This document shows positions 18,175 to 25,696 of a DNA stretch of 64,000 nucleotides, piece after piece. The stretch spans positions 1 to 64,000 of the forward strand of contig CAWEWR010000027.1 of the NCBI GenBank assembly GCA_963812675.1, in the 5' to 3' direction. Position 1 is the stretch's first letter. Every line of letters starts with the position of its first letter. Source of the stretch: AP-15 sp963812675 (GTDB taxonomy: Bacteria > Pseudomonadota > Alphaproteobacteria > ATCC43930 > CGMCC-115725). The translations under genes were made by a program, and so were the position numbers. The notes beneath the pieces were generated by a model. The model was given only the letters and a program-made list of their open reading frames with translations, was not told the origin of the DNA and ran no database searches.

Positions 18175-18389
18175 CGAATGCGGGCATGCCTCGAGCGAGC
18201 TCAGGGGTAAATTTTTTGCGATCCGCGAAACAGCCCAATTCTCCCTGTAAAAAGGTTAATGATTGCGCCCGTCATATGATAGGTTTCTTACGAGCATAAA
18301 GGCTCAACATAGCGGACATCAACTCGCGGCGCTGGCTCGGGCGAGACAGAAACCTCTGGCCTTCTTGATCGTGGCTGTAAGGAATTGTC

Positions 18390-19085
18390 ATGAACTCCCC
18401 AACGCATCAGGAAAAACGGCAGATCTTCGAGCAGCACTTCCTGTTCGGAAAGCTGAGCACCGGCGAAATAGACGCGCTGATCGGTTACGCCCGGGTAGGA
18501 CAGTACCCAGCCGGGCGCGAAATCTTTGCCAAAGGGTCACCCGGCCAAAGCCTGATGGCTGTATTGCGGGGAAGCATCAAGATAAGCTCGCTGTCTAGCG
18601 ACGGCAAAGAAGTCGTTTTTCGAATTATCAATGCCGGGGAAATCTTTGGCGAAATAGGGGCCCTCGACGGCGAAGAGCGCAGCGCAGATGCGGCGGCAAT
18701 GACCGACTGCGAGCTCTTGGTACTGAACCGCAGGGATTTTTTGCGGATGCTCGAAAACCGGGCGGATCTCTGCATGATCCTGCTCAGGATCCTGTGCCGG
18801 AGTTTGCGGCGGACGAGCGAACAGGTCGAGGATGTGATGTTTCGCCATCTCGAGGCGCGGGTCGCAAAAGCATTATTGCAGCTCGCCGAGAGCGTCGGCC
18901 TGCATGGGTCGCAAAGCCCCCTCGTTGAGCTTCACGTCTCGCAGCGAGAACTCGGCAACATGGCCGGAGGCAGCCGGGAGAGCGTCAATAAGATCCTGCA
19001 GAATTGGCACCGCCGGGGCCTGATAGATCTCGGCAAGGCGTCGGTCCTGATCCGCGACACCGAGGCGCTGAGGCGCCTGATCTGA
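18390..19085 (+). CDS. CRP/FNR-family cAMP-responsive regulator
   Basis: A 231-residue transcription factor with an N-terminal cyclic-nucleotide domain (about 20-135) and a C-terminal winged helix. The phosphate-binding cassette GEIFGEIGALDGEERSADA has the Glu (E88) and Arg-Ser (R97, S98) that bind cAMP in E. coli CRP. T142-S143 in RRTSEQVEDV align with CRP T127-S128, which contact adenine. The recognition helix GSRESVNKILQNW has Arg196 and Glu197, with Lys201 in place of CRP Arg185, compatible with TGTGA half-sites. There are no FNR-type N-terminal cysteines. ATG at 18390 follows AAGGA. Two exact CRP sites lie at 3068 and 12697. The next gene starts 16 bases downstream and may be co-transcribed. 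Confidence 0.88.
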   Translation: MNSPTHQEKRQIFEQHFLFGKLSTGEIDALIGYARVGQYPAGREIFAKGSPGQSLMAVLRGSIKISSLSSDGKEVVFRIINAGEIFGEIGALDGEERSADAAAMTDCELLVLNRRDFLRMLENRADLCMILLRILCRSLRRTSEQVEDVMFRHLEARVAKALLQLAESVGLHGSQSPLVELHVSQRELGNMAGGSRESVNKILQNWHRRGLIDLGKASVLIRDTEALRRLI

Positions 19086-19101
19086 CTTTTTCCTTCGCCC
19101 A

Positions 19102-20118
19102 ATGTCGCCTTCCCCCGCGCGGCCCGAGACCTGGATCAAGACGACGGCGGCCGGACTATATTGCGAGCCCGGCGGCTTCCATATCGACCCGCTGCTCCCG
19201 GTGCAGCGCGCCATCGTCACGCACGGGCACGGCGACCACGCCCGGCCGGGCAACGAGCGCGTGCTCGCAACGCCAGGTACAATCGCGATCATGCAGTCGC
19301 GTTACGGCGAGCTGGCCGGAGGTTCGCTGCAGCGGCTCGACTATGGCGAATCCATCGCGATCGACGGGGTCGGGGTGCGTCTGCTCCCCGCCGGCCACGT
19401 GTTGGGCAGCGCGCAAATCGTGCTCGACTACCGCGGCTCGCGAGTCGTCGTCTCCGGCGACTACAAGCGCCGGACGGACCCGACTTGCGCGCCCTTTGAG
19501 CCGTGCAATTGCGATCTCTTCATCACCGAGGCGACCTTCGGATTGCCGGTCTTCCGCCATCCGCCCGACCGGCTCGAGATCGATAAGCTGCTGCATTCGC
19601 TAACCCTTTTCCCCGACCGTTGTCACGTCGTCGGGGTTTATGCGCTCGGCAAATGCCAGCGGGTTCTGGCGCTGTTGCGCCGCGCCGGATACGAGGAGCC
19701 CGTCTATCTGCACGGCGCGCTGATCGGCCTGACCGAGCTTTACGAAAGCCTGGGCGTGCCGCTCGGGCCGGTGCTGCCCTGGGCCGAGGCCACGCGCGAG
19801 GCGCTCAAGGGACGCATCGTGCTGGCGCCCCCCGCGGCGACCACCGACCGCTGGTCGCGGCGGCTGCCCGACCCGCTGGTCGCGATGGCGTCGGGCTGGA
19901 TGCGGGTGCGCCAGCGGGCCAAGGCGCGCGGCGTCGAGTTGCCGCTGGTCATCTCCGACCACGCCGACTGGGACGAATTGACCGCCACGATAGACGAGGT
20001 CGCCGCCGAGGAGATCTGGGTCACCCATGGGCGAGAGGAGGCGCTCGTCTATTTCGCGAACAAGAGGGGCTACCGCGCCCGGGCATTAGCGCTCACCGGC
20101 TTCGAGGAAGACGCGTGA
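19102..20118 (+). CDS. ligase-associated DNA exonuclease (metallo-beta-lactamase fold)
   Basis: A 338-residue SNM1/CPSF-like metallo-beta-lactamase nuclease. The metal site THGHGDHARPG is present, followed by RLLPAGHVLGSAQIVLD and SGDYKRRTD, with late motifs SDHADW and VTHGREEA. This set defines the DNA exonuclease that accompanies the alphaproteobacterial ATP-dependent DNA ligase. The ligase gene follows directly, separated only by a palindromic repeat. The helicase (Lhr-like) and phosphoesterase genes that often complete this repair set are not in the window. It starts 16 bases after the CRP-family gene. Confidence 0.88.
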   Translation: MSPSPARPETWIKTTAAGLYCEPGGFHIDPLLPVQRAIVTHGHGDHARPGNERVLATPGTIAIMQSRYGELAGGSLQRLDYGESIAIDGVGVRLLPAGHVLGSAQIVLDYRGSRVVVSGDYKRRTDPTCAPFEPCNCDLFITEATFGLPVFRHPPDRLEIDKLLHSLTLFPDRCHVVGVYALGKCQRVLALLRRAGYEEPVYLHGALIGLTELYESLGVPLGPVLPWAEATREALKGRIVLAPPAATTDRWSRRLPDPLVAMASGWMRVRQRAKARGVELPLVISDHADWDELTATIDEVAAEEIWVTHGREEALVYFANKRGYRARALALTGFEEDA

Positions 20119-20124
20119 GCCGCT

Positions 20125-20240
20125 GCCCCTCACCCTCCCGCTTCGCGGGCCCCTCCCTCTCCCCGCTAACGCGGGGCAAGGGGCTTTCGGCGACCTTCTT
20201 CCTCGCCCCGCCTGCGGGGAGAGGGTCGGGGTGAGGGGCC
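20125..20240. repeat. dispersed palindromic GC-rich repeat, copy 1
   Basis: The element opens CCCCTCACCCTCCC and closes with its complement-like GGGTCGGGGTGAGGGG. Internal hairpins include CCCGCTTCGCGGG, CCCCGCTAACGCGGGG and CCCCGCCTGCGGGG. Related units lie at 39434-39490 and 62056-62134. It ends 3 bases before the GTG of the DNA ligase gene, so its GTGAGGGG can act as the ribosome-binding site. Confidence 0.8.
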
Positions 20241-20243
20241 ATC

Positions 20244-21812
20244 GTGAACCGCTTCGCAGCGTTGCTCGATGCCCTGCTGTTCACGCCGTCGCGCAATGGC
20301 AAATTGCGGCTGATGCGGGAATATTTTTCGACTGCGCCCGATCCGGAGCGGGGCTGGGCGTTGGCCGCGCTGACGGGCGAGCTCGTCTTCGACGAAGCGA
20401 AGCCGGGCCAGGTCCGTGCACTTGCTGCGGCGCGGGTCGATCCCGAGCTCTTGGGCTGGTCCTATGATTTTGTCGGCGATCTGGCGGAGACCGTATCGCT
20501 AATCTGGCCTGTGTCCGCGGCTGGACAGGGCCATGTCCCGAGCCTCTCGGAAATCGTCGAACAACTGAGAGGGGCGAGCCGCAACGAGGTGGCGAGCCTG
20601 CTCGAGCCGTGGCTCGACGCGCTCGACGCGACCGGACGGTGGGCGCTGTTGAAACTCGTGACCCGGGAGCTGCGGATCGGCGTCTCGGCGCGGCTCGCCA
20701 AGACCGCGCTCGCCGAATGGAGCGGGGTCGAGCTCGACCGGATCGAAGAAGTCTGGCACGGCCTCGCGCCGCCTTACCAGCCGCTCTTCAATTGGCTCGA
20801 GGGCCGCCACCCGCCGCCCGAGATCGGCGATCTGCCGACCTTTACCCCGCTGATGCTGGCCCAGCCTCTGGAGGACGCCGATCTCGCGGGCCTCGACCCG
20901 CGCGATTATCTCGCCGAATGGAAATGGGACGGGATCCGCGTGCAGCTCGTCGCCCGCGGCACTGAAAGGCGCCTCTATTCGCGCTCCGGCGACGATATCG
21001 GCGCCGCCTTTCCGGACATCTGCGCAGCGATGCCCGCCGATGTGACATTGGACGGCGAGCTGCTGGTGATCCGCGACGGCGAGGTCGCGCCGTTCAACGA
21101 CCTGCAGCAACGGCTAAACCGCAAGACGCCGACCCCGAAATTGCTGCGCGATTTTCCGGCGGCGGTGCGACTCTACGACATCCTCCGCGAGGGGCCGGAA
21201 GACCTGCGCGGCCTGTCTTTTGCCGAGCGCCGCCGCCGGCTCGAAGCGTGGTATGCGCGGGAACCACGCCCCAATCTCGACCTGTCGCCGATGGTGCCGT
21301 TCACCAGCTGGGACGAGCTCGCGGAATTGCGCGACGGCGCCCGCCAGCGCGGCATCGAAGGGCTGATGCTGAAGCGGGCGGACTCGCTCTACGTCTCCGG
21401 TCGCCCGAAGGGCCCGTGGTTCAAATGGAAACGCGGCGCGCTGACCCTCGACACCGTGCTGATGTATGCCCAGCGCGGCCACGGCAAGCGATCCTCGTTC
21501 TATTCCGACTACACCTTCGGCGCCTGGCGCGGTGACGAGCTGGTGCCCGTCGGCAAGGCTTATTCCGGGTTTACCGACGAGGAATTGCGCCGCCTCGACC
21601 AATGGGTGCGAAACAATACTGTGCGGCGCTGGGGCCCGGTGCGCGAGGTGGCGCCGCAGATCGTTCTCGAAGTCGCCTTCGACAGCGTCCACCGCTCGAC
21701 CCGCCACAAATCAGGCGTCGCAATGCGCTTCCCGCGGATCCACCGCATCCGCTGGGACAAGCCCTTCCGCGACGCCGACACGCTGGAGACACTCGAGCGC
21801 CTGCTGACATAA
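20244..21812 (+). CDS. ATP-dependent DNA ligase (cisplatin-response type)
   Basis: A 522-residue ligase. An N-terminal DNA-binding domain (about 1-200) precedes the nucleotidyltransferase domain. The adenylated lysine is in EWKWDGIRVQL (motif I). Other visible motifs are YSRSGDDIGAAFPD, DGELLVIRDGEVAPFNDLQQ (motif III region), IEGLMLKRADSLY (motif IV) and WFKWKRGALTLD (motif V). A C-terminal OB fold ends with FPRIHRIRWDKPF (motif VI). Together with the preceding exonuclease it forms the alphaproteobacterial accessory repair pair. The start is GTG at 20244, placed just behind the repeat whose GTGAGGGG supplies the ribosome site. Confidence 0.92.
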   Translation: MNRFAALLDALLFTPSRNGKLRLMREYFSTAPDPERGWALAALTGELVFDEAKPGQVRALAAARVDPELLGWSYDFVGDLAETVSLIWPVSAAGQGHVPSLSEIVEQLRGASRNEVASLLEPWLDALDATGRWALLKLVTRELRIGVSARLAKTALAEWSGVELDRIEEVWHGLAPPYQPLFNWLEGRHPPPEIGDLPTFTPLMLAQPLEDADLAGLDPRDYLAEWKWDGIRVQLVARGTERRLYSRSGDDIGAAFPDICAAMPADVTLDGELLVIRDGEVAPFNDLQQRLNRKTPTPKLLRDFPAAVRLYDILREGPEDLRGLSFAERRRRLEAWYAREPRPNLDLSPMVPFTSWDELAELRDGARQRGIEGLMLKRADSLYVSGRPKGPWFKWKRGALTLDTVLMYAQRGHGKRSSFYSDYTFGAWRGDELVPVGKAYSGFTDEELRRLDQWVRNNTVRRWGPVREVAPQIVLEVAFDSVHRSTRHKSGVAMRFPRIHRIRWDKPFRDADTLETLERLLT

Positions 21813-21827
21813 CGGCACCCTCGGCTG

Positions 21828-21857
21828 TTTTCAGTGTTTTTTGCAGCGAAATGTCAG
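21828..21857 (-). repeat. 29-30 bp dispersed repeat between convergent genes, copy 1
   Basis: Read on the minus strand it contains CATTTCGCTGCAAAAAACAC, flanked by CTGA and TGAAAA. It matches the sequence at 44841-44869 at about 25 of 29 positions. It lies between the ligase stop (21812) and the amidase stop (21854), overlapping the last amidase codon. Confidence 0.6.
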
Positions 21858-23386
21858 CCCGCGCGCAGTCCTTTCCAATCGACGCCGTTCTCGAAAGCGG
21901 CGGCGGCGCGGTAGATCGTCTCCTCGTCGAAGGCTCTGGCAACCAGCATCATGCCGACCGGCAGGCCATCCACCATGCCACAGGGCAGGCTCATTGCAGG
22001 ATGGTGCGTGCAGTCGAATTGCGCGGTGTTGGCCAACATCTCGAAGCCGCGCTGCAGGATGTCCGCGACTGGCGCATTGGCTTCGGGCAATGGCGTCGCG
22101 ACCATCGGCAGAGTCGGCATCAGCAGCAGATCATAACGCGACAGCACCTCGTCATAGGCGCGGCGCAACCGGCGCACGAGGTTCTGCGCCTTGGCGTAGT
22201 AATGGCCGCGGTAGCGGGTCACCATGTAATGCCCGAGCAGCATAGTGTTTTTGAGGGTATCCGACAGCTCGTCCGCCCGGCTTCGCCACGAGCTGTGAAA
22301 ATCCAACATCGAAGTGACGTAGAGACCCTGCCAGTTGAAGCCGAAGCCATTGCCCAGCATCATCTGCATCGTCGCGCCCTCGGCGGCGATCGCCAGCCAG
22401 ATCGCCGAGCCGTCGCGGTGCATCGGAATTGAGACGGTGTCGACGGTGGCGCCCAGTCCGCCGAACCGCCCGGCCGCTTCGCGCACGAGGGCGTCGACCT
22501 GTGACATGGATTGTGCGTGGCCGAAGCCTTCCTCGACGACCGCGATCTTGAGGCCGCCGGCGCCTCTACCCAATGCCTCGCGATAGGGCTTTGCCTCGGC
22601 ACCGTATTGCCGCGGGTCGAGCCCGTCGGGCCCGGCCAATACCTCCAGCAACAATGCATTGTCCTCGACTGTCGCGGTCATCGGTCCGGTGTGGTCCAAT
22701 GTCAGCTCGATCGGCATGATGCCGGTGTAGGGCACGAGCCCATGCGTCGGCTTCATACCGTAGATCCCGCAAAACGCGGCGGGGATGCGGATCGACCCGC
22801 CCTGGTCGCCGCCGAGCGCCATCGGCACCTCACCCGCCGCTACCACGGCGGCGCTGCCGGAGGACGAGCCGCCCGCCGAATAGCCCATGCGGTGCGGGTT
22901 GTGCACCGGGCCGGTGGCGCTGGTATGGCTGCCGCCCGAAAAGCAGAAATATTCGCACACCGTCTTGCCGACGATCGTGCCGCCGGCGTCGAGGACGCGC
23001 GTCGCGACGGTGGCGTCGACATCCGGCACATAGCCTTCCATCGTCGAGGCGCCGTTCATCATCGGCACGCCGGCGAGACAGATATTGTCCTTGAGGGCCA
23101 CGGTCTTGCCGCGGAGCTTGCCAGCCGCGGCGCCCGCGATCTCGGTCTTGACGTACCAAGCGCCGTGCCGGTTCTCCTCGGGCGCGGGGCGCCGGCCGGG
23201 CAAGCGCGGGTAGGTGACCGGCGGCAACTCGTCCGGCATCCGGTCGAGCCGGCTGTACGCCTCGAACGCCCCGAGCAGGCTTTGATGATGGGCAGCGAGC
23301 TCGGCCTCGGGCAGGGCGAGGCCGAGCTCCACCGCGACTTCGCCCAACTGCTCCAGGCTCGGGACTTTGATGGTATGGAACGACAT
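21854..23386 (-). CDS. amidase signature family hydrolase
   Basis: A 510-residue amidase. The Ser-cisSer-Lys triad is complete: K99 in TVALKDNI, S174 in AGGSSSGSAA and S198 in GGDQGGSIRIPAA. The Gly/Ser-rich signature and a long C-terminal half resemble broad amidases related to indoleacetamide and nitrile-pathway enzymes. ATG at 23386 begins SFHTIKVPSLEQLGEVAVEL; the longer upstream frame overlaps the cupin gene and is not supported. It follows the cupin gene after 5 bases on the same strand, so the two are probably one operon. The substrate is unknown. Confidence 0.9.
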   Translation of the reverse strand: MSFHTIKVPSLEQLGEVAVELGLALPEAELAAHHQSLLGAFEAYSRLDRMPDELPPVTYPRLPGRRPAPEENRHGAWYVKTEIAGAAAGKLRGKTVALKDNICLAGVPMMNGASTMEGYVPDVDATVATRVLDAGGTIVGKTVCEYFCFSGGSHTSATGPVHNPHRMGYSAGGSSSGSAAVVAAGEVPMALGGDQGGSIRIPAAFCGIYGMKPTHGLVPYTGIMPIELTLDHTGPMTATVEDNALLLEVLAGPDGLDPRQYGAEAKPYREALGRGAGGLKIAVVEEGFGHAQSMSQVDALVREAAGRFGGLGATVDTVSIPMHRDGSAIWLAIAAEGATMQMMLGNGFGFNWQGLYVTSMLDFHSSWRSRADELSDTLKNTMLLGHYMVTRYRGHYYAKAQNLVRRLRRAYDEVLSRYDLLLMPTLPMVATPLPEANAPVADILQRGFEMLANTAQFDCTHHPAMSLPCGMVDGLPVGMMLVARAFDEETIYRAAAAFENGVDWKGLRAG

Positions 23387-23391
23387 CGCGG

Positions 23392-23679
23392 CTAACTCGC
23401 CGGCGCCTGCTGGTAACGGCGTCCAGCCAGATACCGGACACCCTCCGGCCCGCACCGCTCGGTATGCCGCTGTCCCGCGGTCAGCGCACACGTATCGCCG
23501 GCGCGGTAGGTGCGTTCCTCGCCGTCGCACACGATCGTCATTTCGCCTTCGAGCACCAGCACGCGCGCATCGAATTCATGAGCGTGCTCGGGATTGATCG
23601 TGCCTGCGTCCATCCGGCGATCAACGACCTCACGATAGCCTTGCGCTTCCAGTTCTTGCTCGAAATCCGCCCGGTTCAT
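23392..23679 (-). CDS. cupin-domain protein
   Basis: A 95-residue single cupin fold. The first motif is HAHEFDARVLVLEGEMTIVC and the second is YRAGDTCALTAGQRHTERCG, giving the His/Glu metal ligands expected in small cupins. It may bind a metal and a small ligand, or act as a minor enzyme in the amidase pathway. ATG at 23679 follows GAGGAGG at 6 bases; another ATG two codons earlier overlaps that site and is unlikely. The gene leads a two-gene operon with the amidase and diverges from the CoA-transferase gene. Confidence 0.82.
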   Translation of the reverse strand: MNRADFEQELEAQGYREVVDRRMDAGTINPEHAHEFDARVLVLEGEMTIVCDGEERTYRAGDTCALTAGQRHTERCGPEGVRYLAGRRYQQAPAS

Positions 23680-23785
23680 CGGCATCCTCCTCGGACAATT
23701 TGTCCACGACGCCGCAATCGTACCATGCGTCGCAGCCGGCTGGGCGGTAAACTCGGCGTGACCCCAGCGAGAGCGGGAGGAAGGC

Positions 23786-24991
23786 GTGGCTGGTGTGCTC
23801 GACGGCATTCGCGTCCTCGATTTCGGGCGCTACATCGCGGGACCGTTCTGCGCCGCGCTGCTCGGCGATCTCGGCGCCGAGGTGATCCGCATCGAGCGGA
23901 TCGGCGGCGGCGAGGATCGCGGCATGATCCCGGTCGGCGCCGGGCCCGCGACTGAACCGTTCACCGGCGGCGGCGCGATGTTTCTGGCGATGAACCGCAA
24001 CAAGCTCGGGATGACGCTTGACCCGGCGGCGCCGAAAGGCCGCGACATCGTCCGGAGGCTGGTCGCCACCGCCGATGTCGTCATCGCCAATCTGCCGCCC
24101 CGGGTCTTGCGGTCGTTGGCGCTCGATCTCGACAGCCTGCGCCAGACCAAGCCCGAGATCATCCTGACGACAGTGACCGGTTTCGGGTCCGGCGGACCGC
24201 TCAGTCACAAGCATGGGTTCGACGGCATCGGCCAGGCGATGAGCGGCGCCGTCTATCTCTCCGGCACGCCGGAGCAGCCGATCGCGATCAAGGTGCCTTG
24301 GGTCGATTTCGGCACCGCCTGTCTGTCGGCCTTCGGCACGTTGGCGGCGCTAATCGAACGCGGCAAGACCGGGCGCGGTCAGAAAGTCGAGGGCGCCTTG
24401 CTGCGCACTGCGATCGCCTTCACCAACGCCACCCTGATCGAGCAGACGCTGACCGGCGTGAACCGCACCGCGACCCTCAATCGCGGTTTCAACTCGGCCC
24501 CAGCCGACATCTTCCGGACCAGAGACGGCTGGATCGTTGCGACGGTCATCGGCGCGCCGATGTTTCGCCGCTGGGCCAGGATGATCGGCGAGGAGGATTG
24601 GCTGAGCGACCCCAGGTTCAGGGACGACCAGTCGCGGGCCGATCACGGTGAAATCATCTCGGCCCGTATGTCCGAATGGTGCGCGTCGCGGAGTTGCGCC
24701 GAGGCACTGGCCGCGCTCGAAGAGGCCAGCATCGTGGCCGGCCAGGTCTACTCCCCCCAGCAGGCGCTCGACGACCCGCATATCCGCGCCGCGGGCCTCC
24801 TCGAGGAAGTGACCTTTCCCGGGCTCGATGACACCCTGCCGCTGGCGCCGACCCCGATAGAGCTGTCCGAAACACCGGGCGCCTACCGCCGCCGCGCCCC
24901 ACTGGTCGGCGAACACACCGACGAGATCCTCCGCAGCCTCGGCTACACCGCCCCCGAAATCGCCGCGCTGCGCGACGAACGCGTGATTTAA
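23786..24991 (+). CDS. CaiB/BaiF family CoA transferase
   Basis: A 401-residue class III CoA transferase, which swaps CoA between carboxylic acids. It starts AGVLDGIRVLDFGRYIAGPF with the usual GDLGAEVIRIER, and FLAMNRNKLGMTLD follows. The catalytic aspartate is expected in the segment KVPWVDFGTA or nearby. The C-terminal part contains the family's RAAGLLEEVTFPG region. The start is GTG at 23786 behind GGGAGGAAGG. It diverges from the cupin/amidase operon, suggesting catabolism of an acid released by the amidase. That link is inference. Confidence 0.9.
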   Translation: MAGVLDGIRVLDFGRYIAGPFCAALLGDLGAEVIRIERIGGGEDRGMIPVGAGPATEPFTGGGAMFLAMNRNKLGMTLDPAAPKGRDIVRRLVATADVVIANLPPRVLRSLALDLDSLRQTKPEIILTTVTGFGSGGPLSHKHGFDGIGQAMSGAVYLSGTPEQPIAIKVPWVDFGTACLSAFGTLAALIERGKTGRGQKVEGALLRTAIAFTNATLIEQTLTGVNRTATLNRGFNSAPADIFRTRDGWIVATVIGAPMFRRWARMIGEEDWLSDPRFRDDQSRADHGEIISARMSEWCASRSCAEALAALEEASIVAGQVYSPQQALDDPHIRAAGLLEEVTFPGLDDTLPLAPTPIELSETPGAYRRRAPLVGEHTDEILRSLGYTAPEIAALRDERVI

Positions 24992-25083
24992 GATCGTCCT
25001 CACGAGCCCACGGGTCCGGCCTCAGGTCGGCCGGGACAGGCTCCGCGAAGCGATCTCGGGCCACAGGGCGCTCGTTTGGTCGG

Positions 25084-25117
25084 CATTGCTTCGTCGCGCT
25101 GCGCGCTTCTCGCAATG
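25084..25117. repeat. imperfect palindrome (CATTGC...GCAATG)
   Basis: CATTGCTTCGTCGCGCTGCG continues to CTTCTCGCAATG, forming an imperfect stem bounded by CATTGC and GCAATG. It lies in the 137-base gap between two convergent genes. Such GC-rich palindromes are common intergenic repeats in alphaproteobacteria. It lacks a T tract, so it is not a typical terminator. Confidence 0.5.
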
Positions 25118-25128
25118 ACAGAGCGCTC

Positions 25129-25524
25129 TTAAAGGACCAGCTGCGTCTGCGTGACGAGGGCGACGAGGCGGCCCTCGCTGGTTGAGATGCGGGTCTGCCA
25201 GATCATCGTGCGCCGGCCGCGGTGAACCGGCATCGTCTCCCCGATCACCCGGGTGCCAACCGGCGCCGGTGCGACAAAATTGGTCTTGCTCTCGACCGTC
25301 GTCGTGCCCGCCCCTTGCGGCAAATTGACGAGCGTGCCCATCGCGCCGAGCGTGTCGGCGAATGCCATGATCGCGCCGCCGTGAAGCACCGCCGGAGTGG
25401 TGCAGAGATCCTCACGGACGGTCATCTCGGCGACGATTTTCTCCGGCGAGGCGCTGACGAACTCGATGCCCAGAAGCTCGGCAAAAGGCAGCTTTGTCTC
25501 ATTCACCCGGTCGAGCAGATCCAA
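25129..25524 (-). CDS. PaaI-type hotdog thioesterase
   Basis: A single hotdog-fold domain of about 131 residues that would hydrolyse acyl-CoA thioesters. The characteristic segment is VLHGGAIMAFADTLGAMG, followed by ESKTNFVAPAPVGTRVIGET. TTG at 25524 is chosen because AGGGAGGAA lies about 9 bases upstream and the protein then begins DLLDRVNETKLPFAELLGIE, like relatives; the longer reading lacks a ribosome site. It converges with the CoA-transferase gene and could act on its products. That link is inference. Confidence 0.85.
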   Translation of the reverse strand: MDLLDRVNETKLPFAELLGIEFVSASPEKIVAEMTVREDLCTTPAVLHGGAIMAFADTLGAMGTLVNLPQGAGTTTVESKTNFVAPAPVGTRVIGETMPVHRGRRTMIWQTRISTSEGRLVALVTQTQLVL

Positions 25525-25696
25525 TTGAGGGTTCCTCCCTGAGGCGCGGCTTTTCCGCGCACAGAGAAGCATTGCGCGTGGCTTTCTGGCAAGATCGCCA
25601 GGCAAGAAAACGGTATCAACCGACACGGTTATGCCACGATTATCCGCTTAAGGATCCGCTTCGTCGGCCGTCCGGTCCCCTGGAGGACATTGGTGC

